DNA from: Nitrospirota bacterium
GTDB taxonomy: Bacteria; Nitrospirota; Nitrospiria; Nitrospirales; UBA8639
Direction: 5' to 3'
Length of the DNA: 5,050 nt
Assembly (NCBI GenBank): GCA_003235785.1
Contig: QJYE01000231.1
Span: 1 to 5,050 of the forward strand
The notes below the pieces were generated by a model. That model searched no databases and was not told the origin of the DNA. It saw only the letters and a program-made list of their open reading frames with translations. Shown in pieces: positions 1 to 5,050 of this stretch (the stretch's first letter is position 1; every line of letters begins with the position of its first letter). The translations under genes and the position numbers were made by a program.

Positions 1-114
1 TACTGAAACGGGATTGGGACCAGTGGAAAGACCTAATGCTATACGTATTGCTTCGGCAGCTCTGGATGTTTTTGCTGGATCCTCACGAATAAGGACAATG
101 AGCTGTTTAGACAT
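1..114 (-). CDS. Small protein, possibly DsrE-like (5' part only)
   Basis: Only the first 38 codons are in the window; the gene continues past the left edge. The protein opens MSKQLIVLIREDPAKTSRAA, then has a helix-like stretch and a second turn rich in Gly, Ser and Pro. A short hydrophobic strand, an acidic loop and an amphipathic helix with Ala/Arg (about residues 13-27) resemble the start of DsrE/TusD-type small sulfur-relay or conserved hypothetical proteins. That is a fold-level impression from 38 residues, not a family assignment. The ATG is directly preceded in frame by a TAA stop, so the start cannot lie further upstream. No clear Shine-Dalgarno sequence precedes it. The gene has its own promoter (240-268) and lies 188 bases downstream of hisS on the same strand. 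I am fairly sure it is coding but unsure of its function. Confidence 0.6.
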   Translation of the reverse strand, partial: MSKQLIVLIREDPAKTSRAAEAIRIALGLSTGPNPVSV

Positions 115-215
115 TTATTTTGAGTTAATGAGGTTAAATACGTAAATAGATGTAAGAGAACTATTGTTGGTCGCTAGAGAAATTTAAATAAAATTTAGAA
201 TGGGTAAATTCGTAG

Positions 216-235
216 TTCTTATTGAAAAATAAGAA
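216..235 (-). other. Hairpin at the 5' end of the left-edge gene's leader
   Basis: A perfect 8-bp inverted repeat (TTCTTATT and AATAAGAA on either strand) encloses a 4-base loop. It lies where the transcript from the promoter at 240-268 should begin, around 233-235, so the mRNA would start in or next to this stem. The rest of the leader, down to the ATG at 114, is about 100 bases of A+T-rich sequence in which I see no known riboswitch. The stem is all A-U except one G-C pair, so it is weak. A role in mRNA stability is inference. On this strand no T-run follows it, which argues against a terminator. Confidence 0.35.
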
Positions 236-239
236 AAAA

Positions 240-268
240 ACCCTAGCACCAGACCAAAAAAATGTCAA
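240..268 (-). promoter_or_regulatory. Sigma70-type promoter for the left-edge gene
   Basis: Reading the - strand, a perfect -35 box TTGACA (268-263) is followed by a 17-base spacer and the -10 box TAGGGT (245-240), with TGC just before it. The -35 box and spacing are ideal; the -10 keeps the first TA and final T but is G-rich in the middle. Predicted transcription start is about position 233, giving a leader of about 120 bases before the ATG at 114. The promoter lies after the hisS stop, so the small gene need not depend on hisS transcription. Confidence 0.6.
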
Positions 269-269
269 G

Positions 270-299
270 AAAAAAGCAGGGGTATCCTCAATAAGGACA
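270..299 (-). terminator. Weak candidate terminator downstream of hisS
   Basis: On the - strand just after the hisS stop, a 6-bp stem with one G-U pair (arms 299-294 and 288-283, loop 293-289) is followed by seven bases, CCCCTGC, and then a run of six T (275-270). The gap between stem and T-run and the short stem make this a poor intrinsic terminator. The T-run also abuts the -35 box of the next promoter. hisS may therefore be only partly terminated here. Confidence 0.25.
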
Positions 300-302
300 G
301 TC

Positions 303-1550
303 TTAGAGATTGGCTAGAATTTTTTGCGTGATTTCTTTCAGTGTGACGATTTCTTGAACCTTTGTTTGCATATTTCTGAGTAAGACGGTTTCTGAATTGG
401 CTTCGTCGTCACCCAGAATAATAGAATATTCAGCTCCAAGTTTATCCGCAGAGCGAAGGAGAGCTTTTAATGTGTTTGCCTTATGATCAGTATCCGCCCG
501 TATTCCAGACTGACGGAGTTCATGGAGGAGCTTAAAGGCACGAGATTTCCCGACAGCTCCGAACCCTGCAATAAAGAACAGTGGTACCGGATTTATTGAG
601 TGGTGTTCCGTGAGTAGAAGAATGACACGTTCTAATCCGACAGCAAATCCGATGGCTGGAGTGGGGGGGCCTTGGAGGGCTTGAAAGAGACCATCATAAC
701 GTCCACCGGCTCCGATCGTACTTTGGGCTCCTAAATGTGGTGAGGTAATCTCGAAGGTGGTTCGAGAATAATAATCAAGCCCTCTAACTAGACGATGATT
801 GATGCTATATGGAATTTCAAGAGCTGTAAGACCGTCAAGGACATCTGTAAAATGAATCCTTGAGTCTTCAGAAAGGTCATCAATTAAGACCGGGGCTTCC
901 TTTGTAGTTTCCTGACATATAGGAACTTTACAATCCAAAATCCTTAGGGGATTCGTTGAATATCGCCGTTGGCAGTTCCCACAGAGATCAGGAAGAAGAG
1001 GTGTGAGAAATTTCTTAAGCCTCTGAATATAATCTCCCCGGTCATCAAGCGTTCCAATAGAATTAATATGCAAAGTTAAATCTTTAAGACCCAATAAAGA
1101 GAAAAATTGCCATAATAACGCAATAACTTCCACATCAATGAGGGGGTGATCTGTTCCAAGCGCCTCGACTCCAAATTGATGAAATTGCCGATAACGCCCA
1201 GCCTGTGGCCGTTCATGGCGAAACATGGGTCCGAAATAAAACAATTTCCGAGAGGTAGGTGAATCTAAGAGACTATGTTCAAGAACAGCCCGTACCACTC
1301 CAGCCGTCCCTTCTGGGCGTAACGTTAAAGAACTCCCATCTCTATCGGGAAAGGTATACATTTCCTTTTCAACGATATCAGTTGTTCCTCCGATGCTTCT
1401 GGCATAGAGTTCGGTGAACTCGAATATAGGAATACGGATTTCAGAGAAGCCAAATTGGGTGGCTAGGGTTCGAGCAACAGTCTCAATGTGTTGCCATTGG
1501 GAGCTTTGGTGAGGAAGGATGTCTTTGAGCCCTTTAACAGATCTCAGCAC
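303..1550 (-). CDS. hisS: Histidyl-tRNA synthetase
   Basis: Class II aminoacyl-tRNA synthetase that charges tRNA-His with histidine using ATP, acting in the cytoplasm, normally as a homodimer. The 415-residue length is usual for bacterial HisRS. Visible family signatures are TLRPEGTAG (76-84), class II motif 2 around FGPMFRHERPQAGRYRQFHQ (106-125), NPLRILDCK (200-208), the histidine-specific LVRGLDYYSRTTFE (254-267) with the expected catalytic Arg256, GAGGRYDGL (280-288), and motif 3 AIGFAVGLERV (299-309). The C-terminal part, from about 322, is the anticodon-binding domain. The start is GTG at 1550-1548, preceded by AGGA (1560-1557) six bases upstream, and the protein begins MLRSVKGLKDILP as the family does. 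It is transcribed divergently from rpmH from its own promoter (1596-1624). Nothing appears truncated or missing. Confidence 0.97.
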   Translation of the reverse strand: MLRSVKGLKDILPHQSSQWQHIETVARTLATQFGFSEIRIPIFEFTELYARSIGGTTDIVEKEMYTFPDRDGSSLTLRPEGTAGVVRAVLEHSLLDSPTSRKLFYFGPMFRHERPQAGRYRQFHQFGVEALGTDHPLIDVEVIALLWQFFSLLGLKDLTLHINSIGTLDDRGDYIQRLKKFLTPLLPDLCGNCQRRYSTNPLRILDCKVPICQETTKEAPVLIDDLSEDSRIHFTDVLDGLTALEIPYSINHRLVRGLDYYSRTTFEITSPHLGAQSTIGAGGRYDGLFQALQGPPTPAIGFAVGLERVILLLTEHHSINPVPLFFIAGFGAVGKSRAFKLLHELRQSGIRADTDHKANTLKALLRSADKLGAEYSIILGDDEANSETVLLRNMQTKVQEIVTLKEITQKILANL

Positions 1551-1595
1551 AAATATTCCTGTTCCTAATGGGAAAATATAAGGAAATCGAGCCAG

Positions 1596-1624
1596 ACTAT
1601 ATCTTCCAACTTATACTCAGTCAA
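1596..1624 (-). promoter_or_regulatory. Sigma70-type promoter for hisS
   Basis: On the - strand the -35 box TTGACT (1624-1619) and -10 box TATAGT (1601-1596) are separated by exactly 17 bases; each matches the consensus in five of six positions. Expected transcription start is about 1589, giving a leader of about 39 bases before the GTG at 1550. That is too short for a T-box or attenuator, and I see none. The -35 box overlaps the inverted repeat at 1611-1644. Confidence 0.65.
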
Positions 1625-1644
1625 CGAACTGAACTGAGAATATA
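1611..1644. repeat. Inverted repeat between divergent promoters, possible operator
   Basis: CTCAGT (1616-1621) and its complement ACTGAG (1633-1638) form a 6-bp dyad around an 11-base centre. The symmetry extends outward to TTATA (1611-1615) and AATATA (1639-1644) with a one-base offset. The centre contains a tandem GAACT-GAACT (1627-1636). One arm covers half of the hisS -35 box, a typical place for a repressor site, and the whole element lies about 24 bases upstream of the rpmH -35 box. No known regulator binding motif was recognised. Operator function is inference from position and symmetry. Confidence 0.3.
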
Positions 1645-1667
1645 GAGTGAGAAAAAAGAAATTTTGT

Positions 1668-1696
1668 TTGACTCTCATCCTATTCACCCATAAAAT
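1668..1696 (+). promoter_or_regulatory. Sigma70-type promoter for the rpmH operon
   Basis: The -35 box TTGACT (1668-1673) and -10 box TAAAAT (1691-1696) are separated by exactly 17 bases, each one mismatch from consensus. An A/T-rich stretch (about 1650-1667) just upstream could act as an UP element, as is common for ribosomal protein promoters. Predicted transcription start is about 1703, giving a leader of about 34 bases before rpmH. No other strong promoter was seen further along, so it probably serves rpmH through mnmE. Confidence 0.7.
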
Positions 1697-1736
1697 GACC
1701 CGTTCATAAGAAAAAGGTTGAAAGGAAAACAATGCC

Positions 1737-1883
1737 ATGTCACTGACGTATCGAAAACCATCAAATTTAAAGAGAAAACGAGACCATGGGTTTCGCAAAC
1801 GAATGAGTACCAAAAATGGGAGAAAAGTCCTTGCTCGCCGACGGAAAAAGGGACGACATCGGCTTACCGTTTCCGATGAGTAG
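1737..1883 (+). CDS. rpmH: 50S ribosomal protein L34
   Basis: Small, very basic 48-residue protein of the large ribosomal subunit that binds 23S rRNA. The reading frame runs from ATG at 1737 to TAG at 1881-1883. The family core is plain: KPSNLKRKRDHGFRKRM (residues 7-23), then STKNGRKVLARRRKKGRHRL (24-43) and the ending TVSDE. The N-terminus MSLTYRKPSN appears one residue longer than the common MKRTFQPSN pattern. AGGA (1723-1726) is the ribosome-binding site, ten bases before the ATG. An out-of-frame ATG at 1732 lies closer to it. It is the first gene of the operon, followed after two bases by rnpA, the classic rpmH-rnpA pairing. Confidence 0.96.
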   Translation: MSLTYRKPSNLKRKRDHGFRKRMSTKNGRKVLARRRKKGRHRLTVSDE

Positions 1884-1885
1884 AA

Positions 1886-2248
1886 TTGAGTAAGGGAGGG
1901 GCCCCGTTTTTTCTTAAAAAAAAACATGAATATGATGGGGTAAAAGCCACCGGTTCTGTAATCAGGAACACGTTTTTTACTTTCATTTATAGTCGAGTCC
2001 CGGAAAATGAGCTCTCTCGCGTGGGAGTTGTGGTGGGACGCCGGGTGGGAAAAGCAGTCACCAGGAATCGGCTGAAACGGATCAATCGAGAATTGATTCG
2101 AGCCTCCTACTCAAATATGGCCAGAGGCCATCACTGTATCGTCTATCCCAAGGTAAAAATTCTTCGTTCTAAATTTCAGGAAGTTGAGAAGGTGTGGAAT
2201 CACATGCTGAAACATGTGGGAATTATCCAGCCTATAAAACCGGAATGA
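1886..2248 (+). CDS. rnpA: Ribonuclease P protein component
   Basis: Basic protein subunit of RNase P, which joins the catalytic P RNA (rnpB, not in this window) and helps bind precursor tRNA leaders for 5' maturation. It has 120 residues, the usual size. The hallmark RNR box is GRRVGKAVTRNRLKR (51-65). The N-terminal FFLKKKHEYDGV (8-19) matches the family's LRKRREF-like opening, and RVGVVV (45-50) is the usual central strand. The start is a TTG at 1886: an in-frame TGA at 1877-1879 blocks extension, and no ATG or GTG in frame would keep the N-terminal domain. No good ribosome-binding site precedes the TTG, which lies two bases after the rpmH TAG, so translation probably depends on coupling with rpmH. 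Its stop overlaps the yidD start (ATGA). Confidence 0.95.
   Translation: MSKGGAPFFLKKKHEYDGVKATGSVIRNTFFTFIYSRVPENELSRVGVVVGRRVGKAVTRNRLKRINRELIRASYSNMARGHHCIVYPKVKILRSKFQEVEKVWNHMLKHVGIIQPIKPE
1898..1925. repeat. Palindrome pair and A9 tract at the start of rnpA
   Basis: A perfect 8-bp palindrome, GGGGCCCC (1898-1905), abuts a near-perfect 20-base palindrome (1906-1925) made of a G, six T, CTT, nine A and a C. The nine A (1916-1924) encode Lys11-Lys13 of RnpA. GGGAGG (1894-1899), a strong Shine-Dalgarno-like match, lies just upstream but serves no in-frame start. Homopolymer A runs of this length are known sites of polymerase slippage. Adding or losing an A would shift rnpA out of frame. 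Confidence 0.5.
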
Positions 2249-2454
2249 CGTGGTTGTTAAAAAAAATGATAGCGGGCTATCAAATGGGGATTTCACCATT
2301 TTTGGGGGTATGTTGCCGATTTGAGCCGACCTGTTCTCATTATACTGCGGGAGCCATTGATAAGCATGGGCCTCTGAAGGGGCTATTGTTAGGCATCAGC
2401 CGTCTATTAAAGTGTCATCCCTTCCATTCCGGGGGTTTCGATCCGGTCCCCTGA
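2245..2454 (+). CDS. yidD: Membrane protein insertion efficiency factor YidD
   Basis: Small 69-residue protein of the YidD (DUF37/haemolytic) family, associated with the inner face of the membrane and thought to help YidC insert proteins. The family pattern is complete: an amphipathic N-terminal helix MTWLLKKMIAGYQMGISPFL (1-20), the cysteine region CCRFEPTCSHYTAGAI (23-38), HGPLKGLLLGISRLLKCHPF (41-60) and the typical ending HSGGFDPVP. The ATG at 2245 overlaps the rnpA stop (ATGA), the usual sign of translational coupling, and the preceding ribosome-binding site is weak. A longer in-frame reading from 2194 is possible but would add 17 residues lying wholly inside rnpA and unlike the family. 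Confidence 0.95.
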   Translation: MTWLLKKMIAGYQMGISPFLGVCCRFEPTCSHYTAGAIDKHGPLKGLLLGISRLLKCHPFHSGGFDPVP

Positions 2455-2524
2455 CCCACAATCATCTACTTCTATCCGAATAGTACATTGCCACCAGTGT
2501 TCATGAATCCTCAGGGTTAACTAT
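2455..2524 (+). other. Gap between yidD and yidC
   Basis: This 70-base gap is the largest inside the operon. It contains an 8-bp palindrome TTCATGAA (2500-2507) and a five-codon mini-ORF (2503-2520, MNPQG) that ends four bases before the yidC ATG. AGGG (2513-2516), eight bases before the ATG, is the likely yidC ribosome-binding site. I see no convincing promoter or terminator. Confidence 0.4.
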
Positions 2525-4279
2525 ATGGAAAAGCGTGTTGTCCTTTTCCTTGTTCTGTCCCTTGGCATTATTTTTGGGTACGACCTTCTTCTTAAGGAAT
2601 TAGGCTACTCCCCGTTTTCGAACTCGCCGATTATTGATGAGGAAATTCATCAAGTCGATTCCCGAAATGACCGTTCTTCTTCATCCTCCGACCCAGCGTT
2701 AGAAAAAACCACGATCGCTACAGATCATTCCCAACCGTCAACTAACCTAGAGACCCTGCCGGAAGAGGAAATTGTTGTCGTCGACACGCCCTTACTCCGT
2801 ATTGGAATTTCCAACCTTGGGGCGGTCATTACCTCTTGGGAATTGAAACAATTCCTCACGCAAACCGAGGAACATTCGCCGGTTCAATTGGTATATACCA
2901 ATGGGCAATATCCTGGGCCGTTGACCTTAAGGTCTGAAGGCCACGAAGAACTGACTACCACCCTTCGTCAAAATCCCTATCGTGTAGAAAAAGATTTCTC
3001 GGAGTTAGATGAAAGTCATCCAACAGGAAAAGTTGTGTTGACCTACGGATCAGATGAATCCGACGTGTGGGTGCAAAAGGTACTCGTGTTTCATTACGAC
3101 TCGTATGTGGTGGATATGGAAATTCGCACACGTGGAATTCCCGAGAAATTGGACTTAGTCTTAGGGACCAACTTTGGGGTGGTGGAATGGGGCCAAGGAT
3201 TTATTGGACTGTTGGGGTCTGCCTGGAAGATCGGGGAGGAATTGGTCAAAGAGTCACCTGAGGCGGATGCTCCCAAGATCCAGCGAGAAGGTCCGGTGCG
3301 GTGGTTAGCCCTTCAAGATAAGTATTTTATGAGTGTCTTCATCCCAGAAGATGCGACTGGAATTTTTTCAAAACTTGAAAATGAGCGAGTCGTGTCCGCT
3401 GGAATTACCCTCCCAACAAGCTCTGAGCAACAGGTTCATAAGAGCAGACTGTATGCAGGTCCCAAACAGTTCGACGTCCTGAAATCGTTTGAAATCGGGT
3501 TAGAAGATACAATTGATTTCGGATGGTTTATTTATGGGAGTTGGGCGCCGGTGAAATTTGTGGCTAAGCCACTCTTTTCAGTTCTTCGGTATATCAATGA
3601 TTATACGCACAACTATGGGTGGGCCATTATTTTATTGACCCTGGCTATCAAATTGTTGTTCGTGCCGTTGCAATATAAAAGTTATAAATCCATGCAAGGG
3701 ATGAAGACCATCCAAGGCCCGGTCGCAAAGCTGCAAGAAAAATATAAAGATGACAAGCAAAAGCTCAATGAAGAGCTGATGAAACTCTATCGGGAGCATA
3801 AGGTCAATCCGGTCGGTGGATGCCTTCCCATGTTTCTCCAGATGCCGGTCTTTATTGCCTTATTTAATATTTTATATATGACCATTGAACTGCGACAGGC
3901 CCCATTTATGCTTTGGATTACCGACCTGTCTATTCAGGATCCTTTTTATGTCCTGCCCGTGCTCATGGGCGTGTCCATGTTTGTGCAACAGAAGATTATG
4001 CCCACGACAGCGGATCCTAATATGGCTAAAATGATGTTGATTTTACCGATTGGCCTGACCTTCTTGTTTGTCACCTTCCCCGCAGGGCTCGTATTATATT
4101 GGGTGACCAATAATGTGTTGACCATCACGCAGCAATTTGTGACAGATCGCTATGTTCTCCCACCGCCTAAACCAGGAACTCCTGAAATCGCCAAGACGGA
4201 TCAATCCATCTCTGGTCCAGACAAGCTCAAAAAAAAGAAACCCTCCTCTCCCCAGTCGGGGAAATCGAAAAAATCCTAA
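2525..4279 (+). CDS. yidC: Membrane protein insertase YidC
   Basis: Inner-membrane insertase of the YidC/Oxa1/Alb3 family, which inserts and folds membrane proteins alone or with SecYEG. Its 584 residues have the Gram-negative layout: an N-terminal membrane segment (about 4-20), a Ser/Asp-rich linker (about 38-80), a large periplasmic domain (about 82-335), then the conserved five-helix core. The core shows GWAIILLTLAIKLLFVPL (365-382), a cytoplasmic coiled hairpin (about 390-425), VNPVGGCLPMFLQMPVF (427-443), ELRQAPFMLWITDLS (455-469), a PTTADPNMAKMM loop (493-504) and FPAGLVLYWVTNN (518-530). The groove position that is Arg366 in E. coli is Lys376 here, which keeps the positive charge. The C-terminal tail (567-584) is Lys-rich, a feature linked to ribosome binding. 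ATG at 2525 gives a good membrane segment at once. It ends 18 bases before mnmE. Confidence 0.97.
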   Translation: MEKRVVLFLVLSLGIIFGYDLLLKELGYSPFSNSPIIDEEIHQVDSRNDRSSSSSDPALEKTTIATDHSQPSTNLETLPEEEIVVVDTPLLRIGISNLGAVITSWELKQFLTQTEEHSPVQLVYTNGQYPGPLTLRSEGHEELTTTLRQNPYRVEKDFSELDESHPTGKVVLTYGSDESDVWVQKVLVFHYDSYVVDMEIRTRGIPEKLDLVLGTNFGVVEWGQGFIGLLGSAWKIGEELVKESPEADAPKIQREGPVRWLALQDKYFMSVFIPEDATGIFSKLENERVVSAGITLPTSSEQQVHKSRLYAGPKQFDVLKSFEIGLEDTIDFGWFIYGSWAPVKFVAKPLFSVLRYINDYTHNYGWAIILLTLAIKLLFVPLQYKSYKSMQGMKTIQGPVAKLQEKYKDDKQKLNEELMKLYREHKVNPVGGCLPMFLQMPVFIALFNILYMTIELRQAPFMLWITDLSIQDPFYVLPVLMGVSMFVQQKIMPTTADPNMAKMMLILPIGLTFLFVTFPAGLVLYWVTNNVLTITQQFVTDRYVLPPPKPGTPEIAKTDQSISGPDKLKKKKPSSPQSGKSKKS

Positions 4280-4297
4280 CACAGGGTGTCATGACGT

Positions 4298-5050
4298 ATG
4301 AGTGCCTTGGACGACACGATTTGCGCCGTCGCCACTCCCTCAGGTGAAGGGGGTGTAGGCATTGTGCGAGTGAGTGGTTCGGGAGCGTTGCCCATCGCCT
4401 CCAAGATTGTCCGGCTTCGCTGCGAAAAATCCCTTTTAGACCTTACCTCGCATCAAATGTATTTAGGGAAATTTCTCTGGGATCAATTCTCAACCTCAGA
4501 GAAGGTGAAAGAGGGAAACACGACAGTGTTGGATGAAGTGCTGGTCGTGGTTATGCGGACCCCGCGTTCCTATACGGGCGAAGATGTTGTCGAAATCCAT
4601 GGCCATGGTGGCCCGCTCATTGTCCAAGCGATTTGCGAAGCCCTCACCCAAGTCGGAGCCCGCATGGCCCAGCCGGGAGAATTTACCAAACGAGCATTTC
4701 TCAATGGGCGACTTGATCTGACGCAAGCCGAGGCGGTTTTGGATACAATCCAAGCCAAATCCCTCCACAGTTTGAAATTAGCACAAGAACATCTCCAAGG
4801 CGGATTGTCCGGAGTTATCAAAGGGCATCGAGATGCGTTGGTGAAGCTTCTGGCTCATGTGGAAGCCGGAATGGATTTTGGGGAAGAAGATATTCAATTC
4901 ATTGAGCAGAGGGAATTAAGAGAGAAACTCAGGAAGATGGTCGGAGCCATTGAAAAATTGATCGAGTCAGCGCAAGAAGGCCGGATTATTCGTGAAGGCA
5001 TTCGAACCGTCATTCTCGGCCGACCCAACGTGGGTAAATCCAGCCTTTTG
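4298..5050 (+). CDS. mnmE: tRNA modification GTPase MnmE (5' part only)
   Basis: GTPase (also called TrmE) that works with MnmG to make the 5-carboxymethylaminomethyl modification of wobble uridine U34 in certain tRNAs, using a folate-derived one-carbon unit. The first 251 residues are present; the right edge cuts the gene. Visible are the N-terminal folate-binding domain with DDTICAVATPSGEGGVGIVR (5-24), SYTGEDVVEIHGHGG (91-105) and PGEFTKRAFLNGRLDLTQAE (126-145). The helical domain has EAGMDFGEEDI (189-199), and the G domain opens with the P-loop GRPNVGKSS (241-249). Switch regions, the other G motifs and the C-terminal Cys box lie outside the window. ATG at 4298 follows AGGG (4283-4286); another ATG at 4291 is out of frame. 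The stretch between residues 28 and 78 looks longer than in E. coli MnmE. Confidence 0.96.
   Translation, partial: MSALDDTICAVATPSGEGGVGIVRVSGSGALPIASKIVRLRCEKSLLDLTSHQMYLGKFLWDQFSTSEKVKEGNTTVLDEVLVVVMRTPRSYTGEDVVEIHGHGGPLIVQAICEALTQVGARMAQPGEFTKRAFLNGRLDLTQAEAVLDTIQAKSLHSLKLAQEHLQGGLSGVIKGHRDALVKLLAHVEAGMDFGEEDIQFIEQRELREKLRKMVGAIEKLIESAQEGRIIREGIRTVILGRPNVGKSSLL

Noticed and set aside
216..240. Bidirectional terminator between hisS and the left-edge gene
   Set aside because: The stem at 216-235 is almost all A-T, and neither strand has a T-run directly after it; on the - strand the T-run comes before the stem.
1551..1589. T-box or attenuator leader controlling hisS
   Set aside because: The leader from the predicted start is only about 39 bases, with no T-box sequence, His-codon leader peptide or terminator hairpin.
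1565..1927. A 120-codon open frame on the - strand, opposite the divergent promoters, rpmH and the start of rnpA
   Set aside because: It is antisense to the unmistakable L34 gene, crosses both promoters, and its Phe/Arg-rich protein resembles no family. It is a by-product of the Lys/Arg-rich coding strand.
2194..2244. Upstream extension of yidD from an ATG inside rnpA
   Set aside because: The 17 extra residues are unlike the YidD family, and the ATG at 2245 overlaps the rnpA stop in the usual coupled manner.
3067..3276. Open frames of 60-64 codons on both strands inside yidC
   Set aside because: They lie wholly inside the conserved yidC reading frame, lack ribosome-binding sites and show no recognisable protein features.
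4496..4821. Open frames of 62-90 codons on both strands inside mnmE
   Set aside because: They are shadows of the strongly conserved mnmE frame with no independent support.

Overview
The window is an ordinary, well-conserved bacterial chromosomal region. It holds the rpmH-rnpA-yidD-yidC-mnmE cluster on the + strand, with hisS and the start of a small unnamed gene diverging on the - strand. The YidC has a large periplasmic domain, so the organism is Gram-negative (diderm). By eye the base composition is mid-range, AT-richer around hisS and rpmH and GC-richer in yidC and mnmE. L34, RnpA and YidC look like those of deeper-branching, non-gammaproteobacterial diderms. Nitrospirota or a related phylum would fit, but this is an impression and the species cannot be named from this window.

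The - strand side (1-1624) contains the first 38 codons of a small, possibly DsrE-like protein, running off the left edge. Behind it are a 188-base gap with a good sigma70-type promoter and an A+T-rich leader of about 120 bases, then complete hisS (histidyl-tRNA synthetase, GTG start). A 186-base divergent intergenic region (1551-1736) carries two well-formed, back-to-back sigma70-like promoters, one for hisS and one for the rpmH operon. An imperfect inverted repeat overlaps the -35 box of the hisS promoter.

The + strand side (1668-5050) reads as one compact operon: rpmH (ribosomal protein L34, missed by a simple length cut-off), rnpA (RNase P protein, TTG start 2 bases after the rpmH stop), yidD (overlapping rnpA by 4 bases), yidC (membrane insertase) and mnmE (tRNA-modifying GTPase, cut at its P-loop by the right edge). 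The products join ribosome assembly, tRNA processing and modification, and membrane protein insertion. hisS adds tRNA charging on the other strand. No jag/khpB gene lies between yidC and mnmE.

I found no mobile element, CRISPR array, tRNA, rRNA or defence system. I see no convincing previously undescribed system. The points worth checking are small-scale ones: the odd translation start of rnpA beside a palindrome and a nine-A tract, the operator-like repeat in the divergent promoter region, and the structured leader of the left-edge gene.
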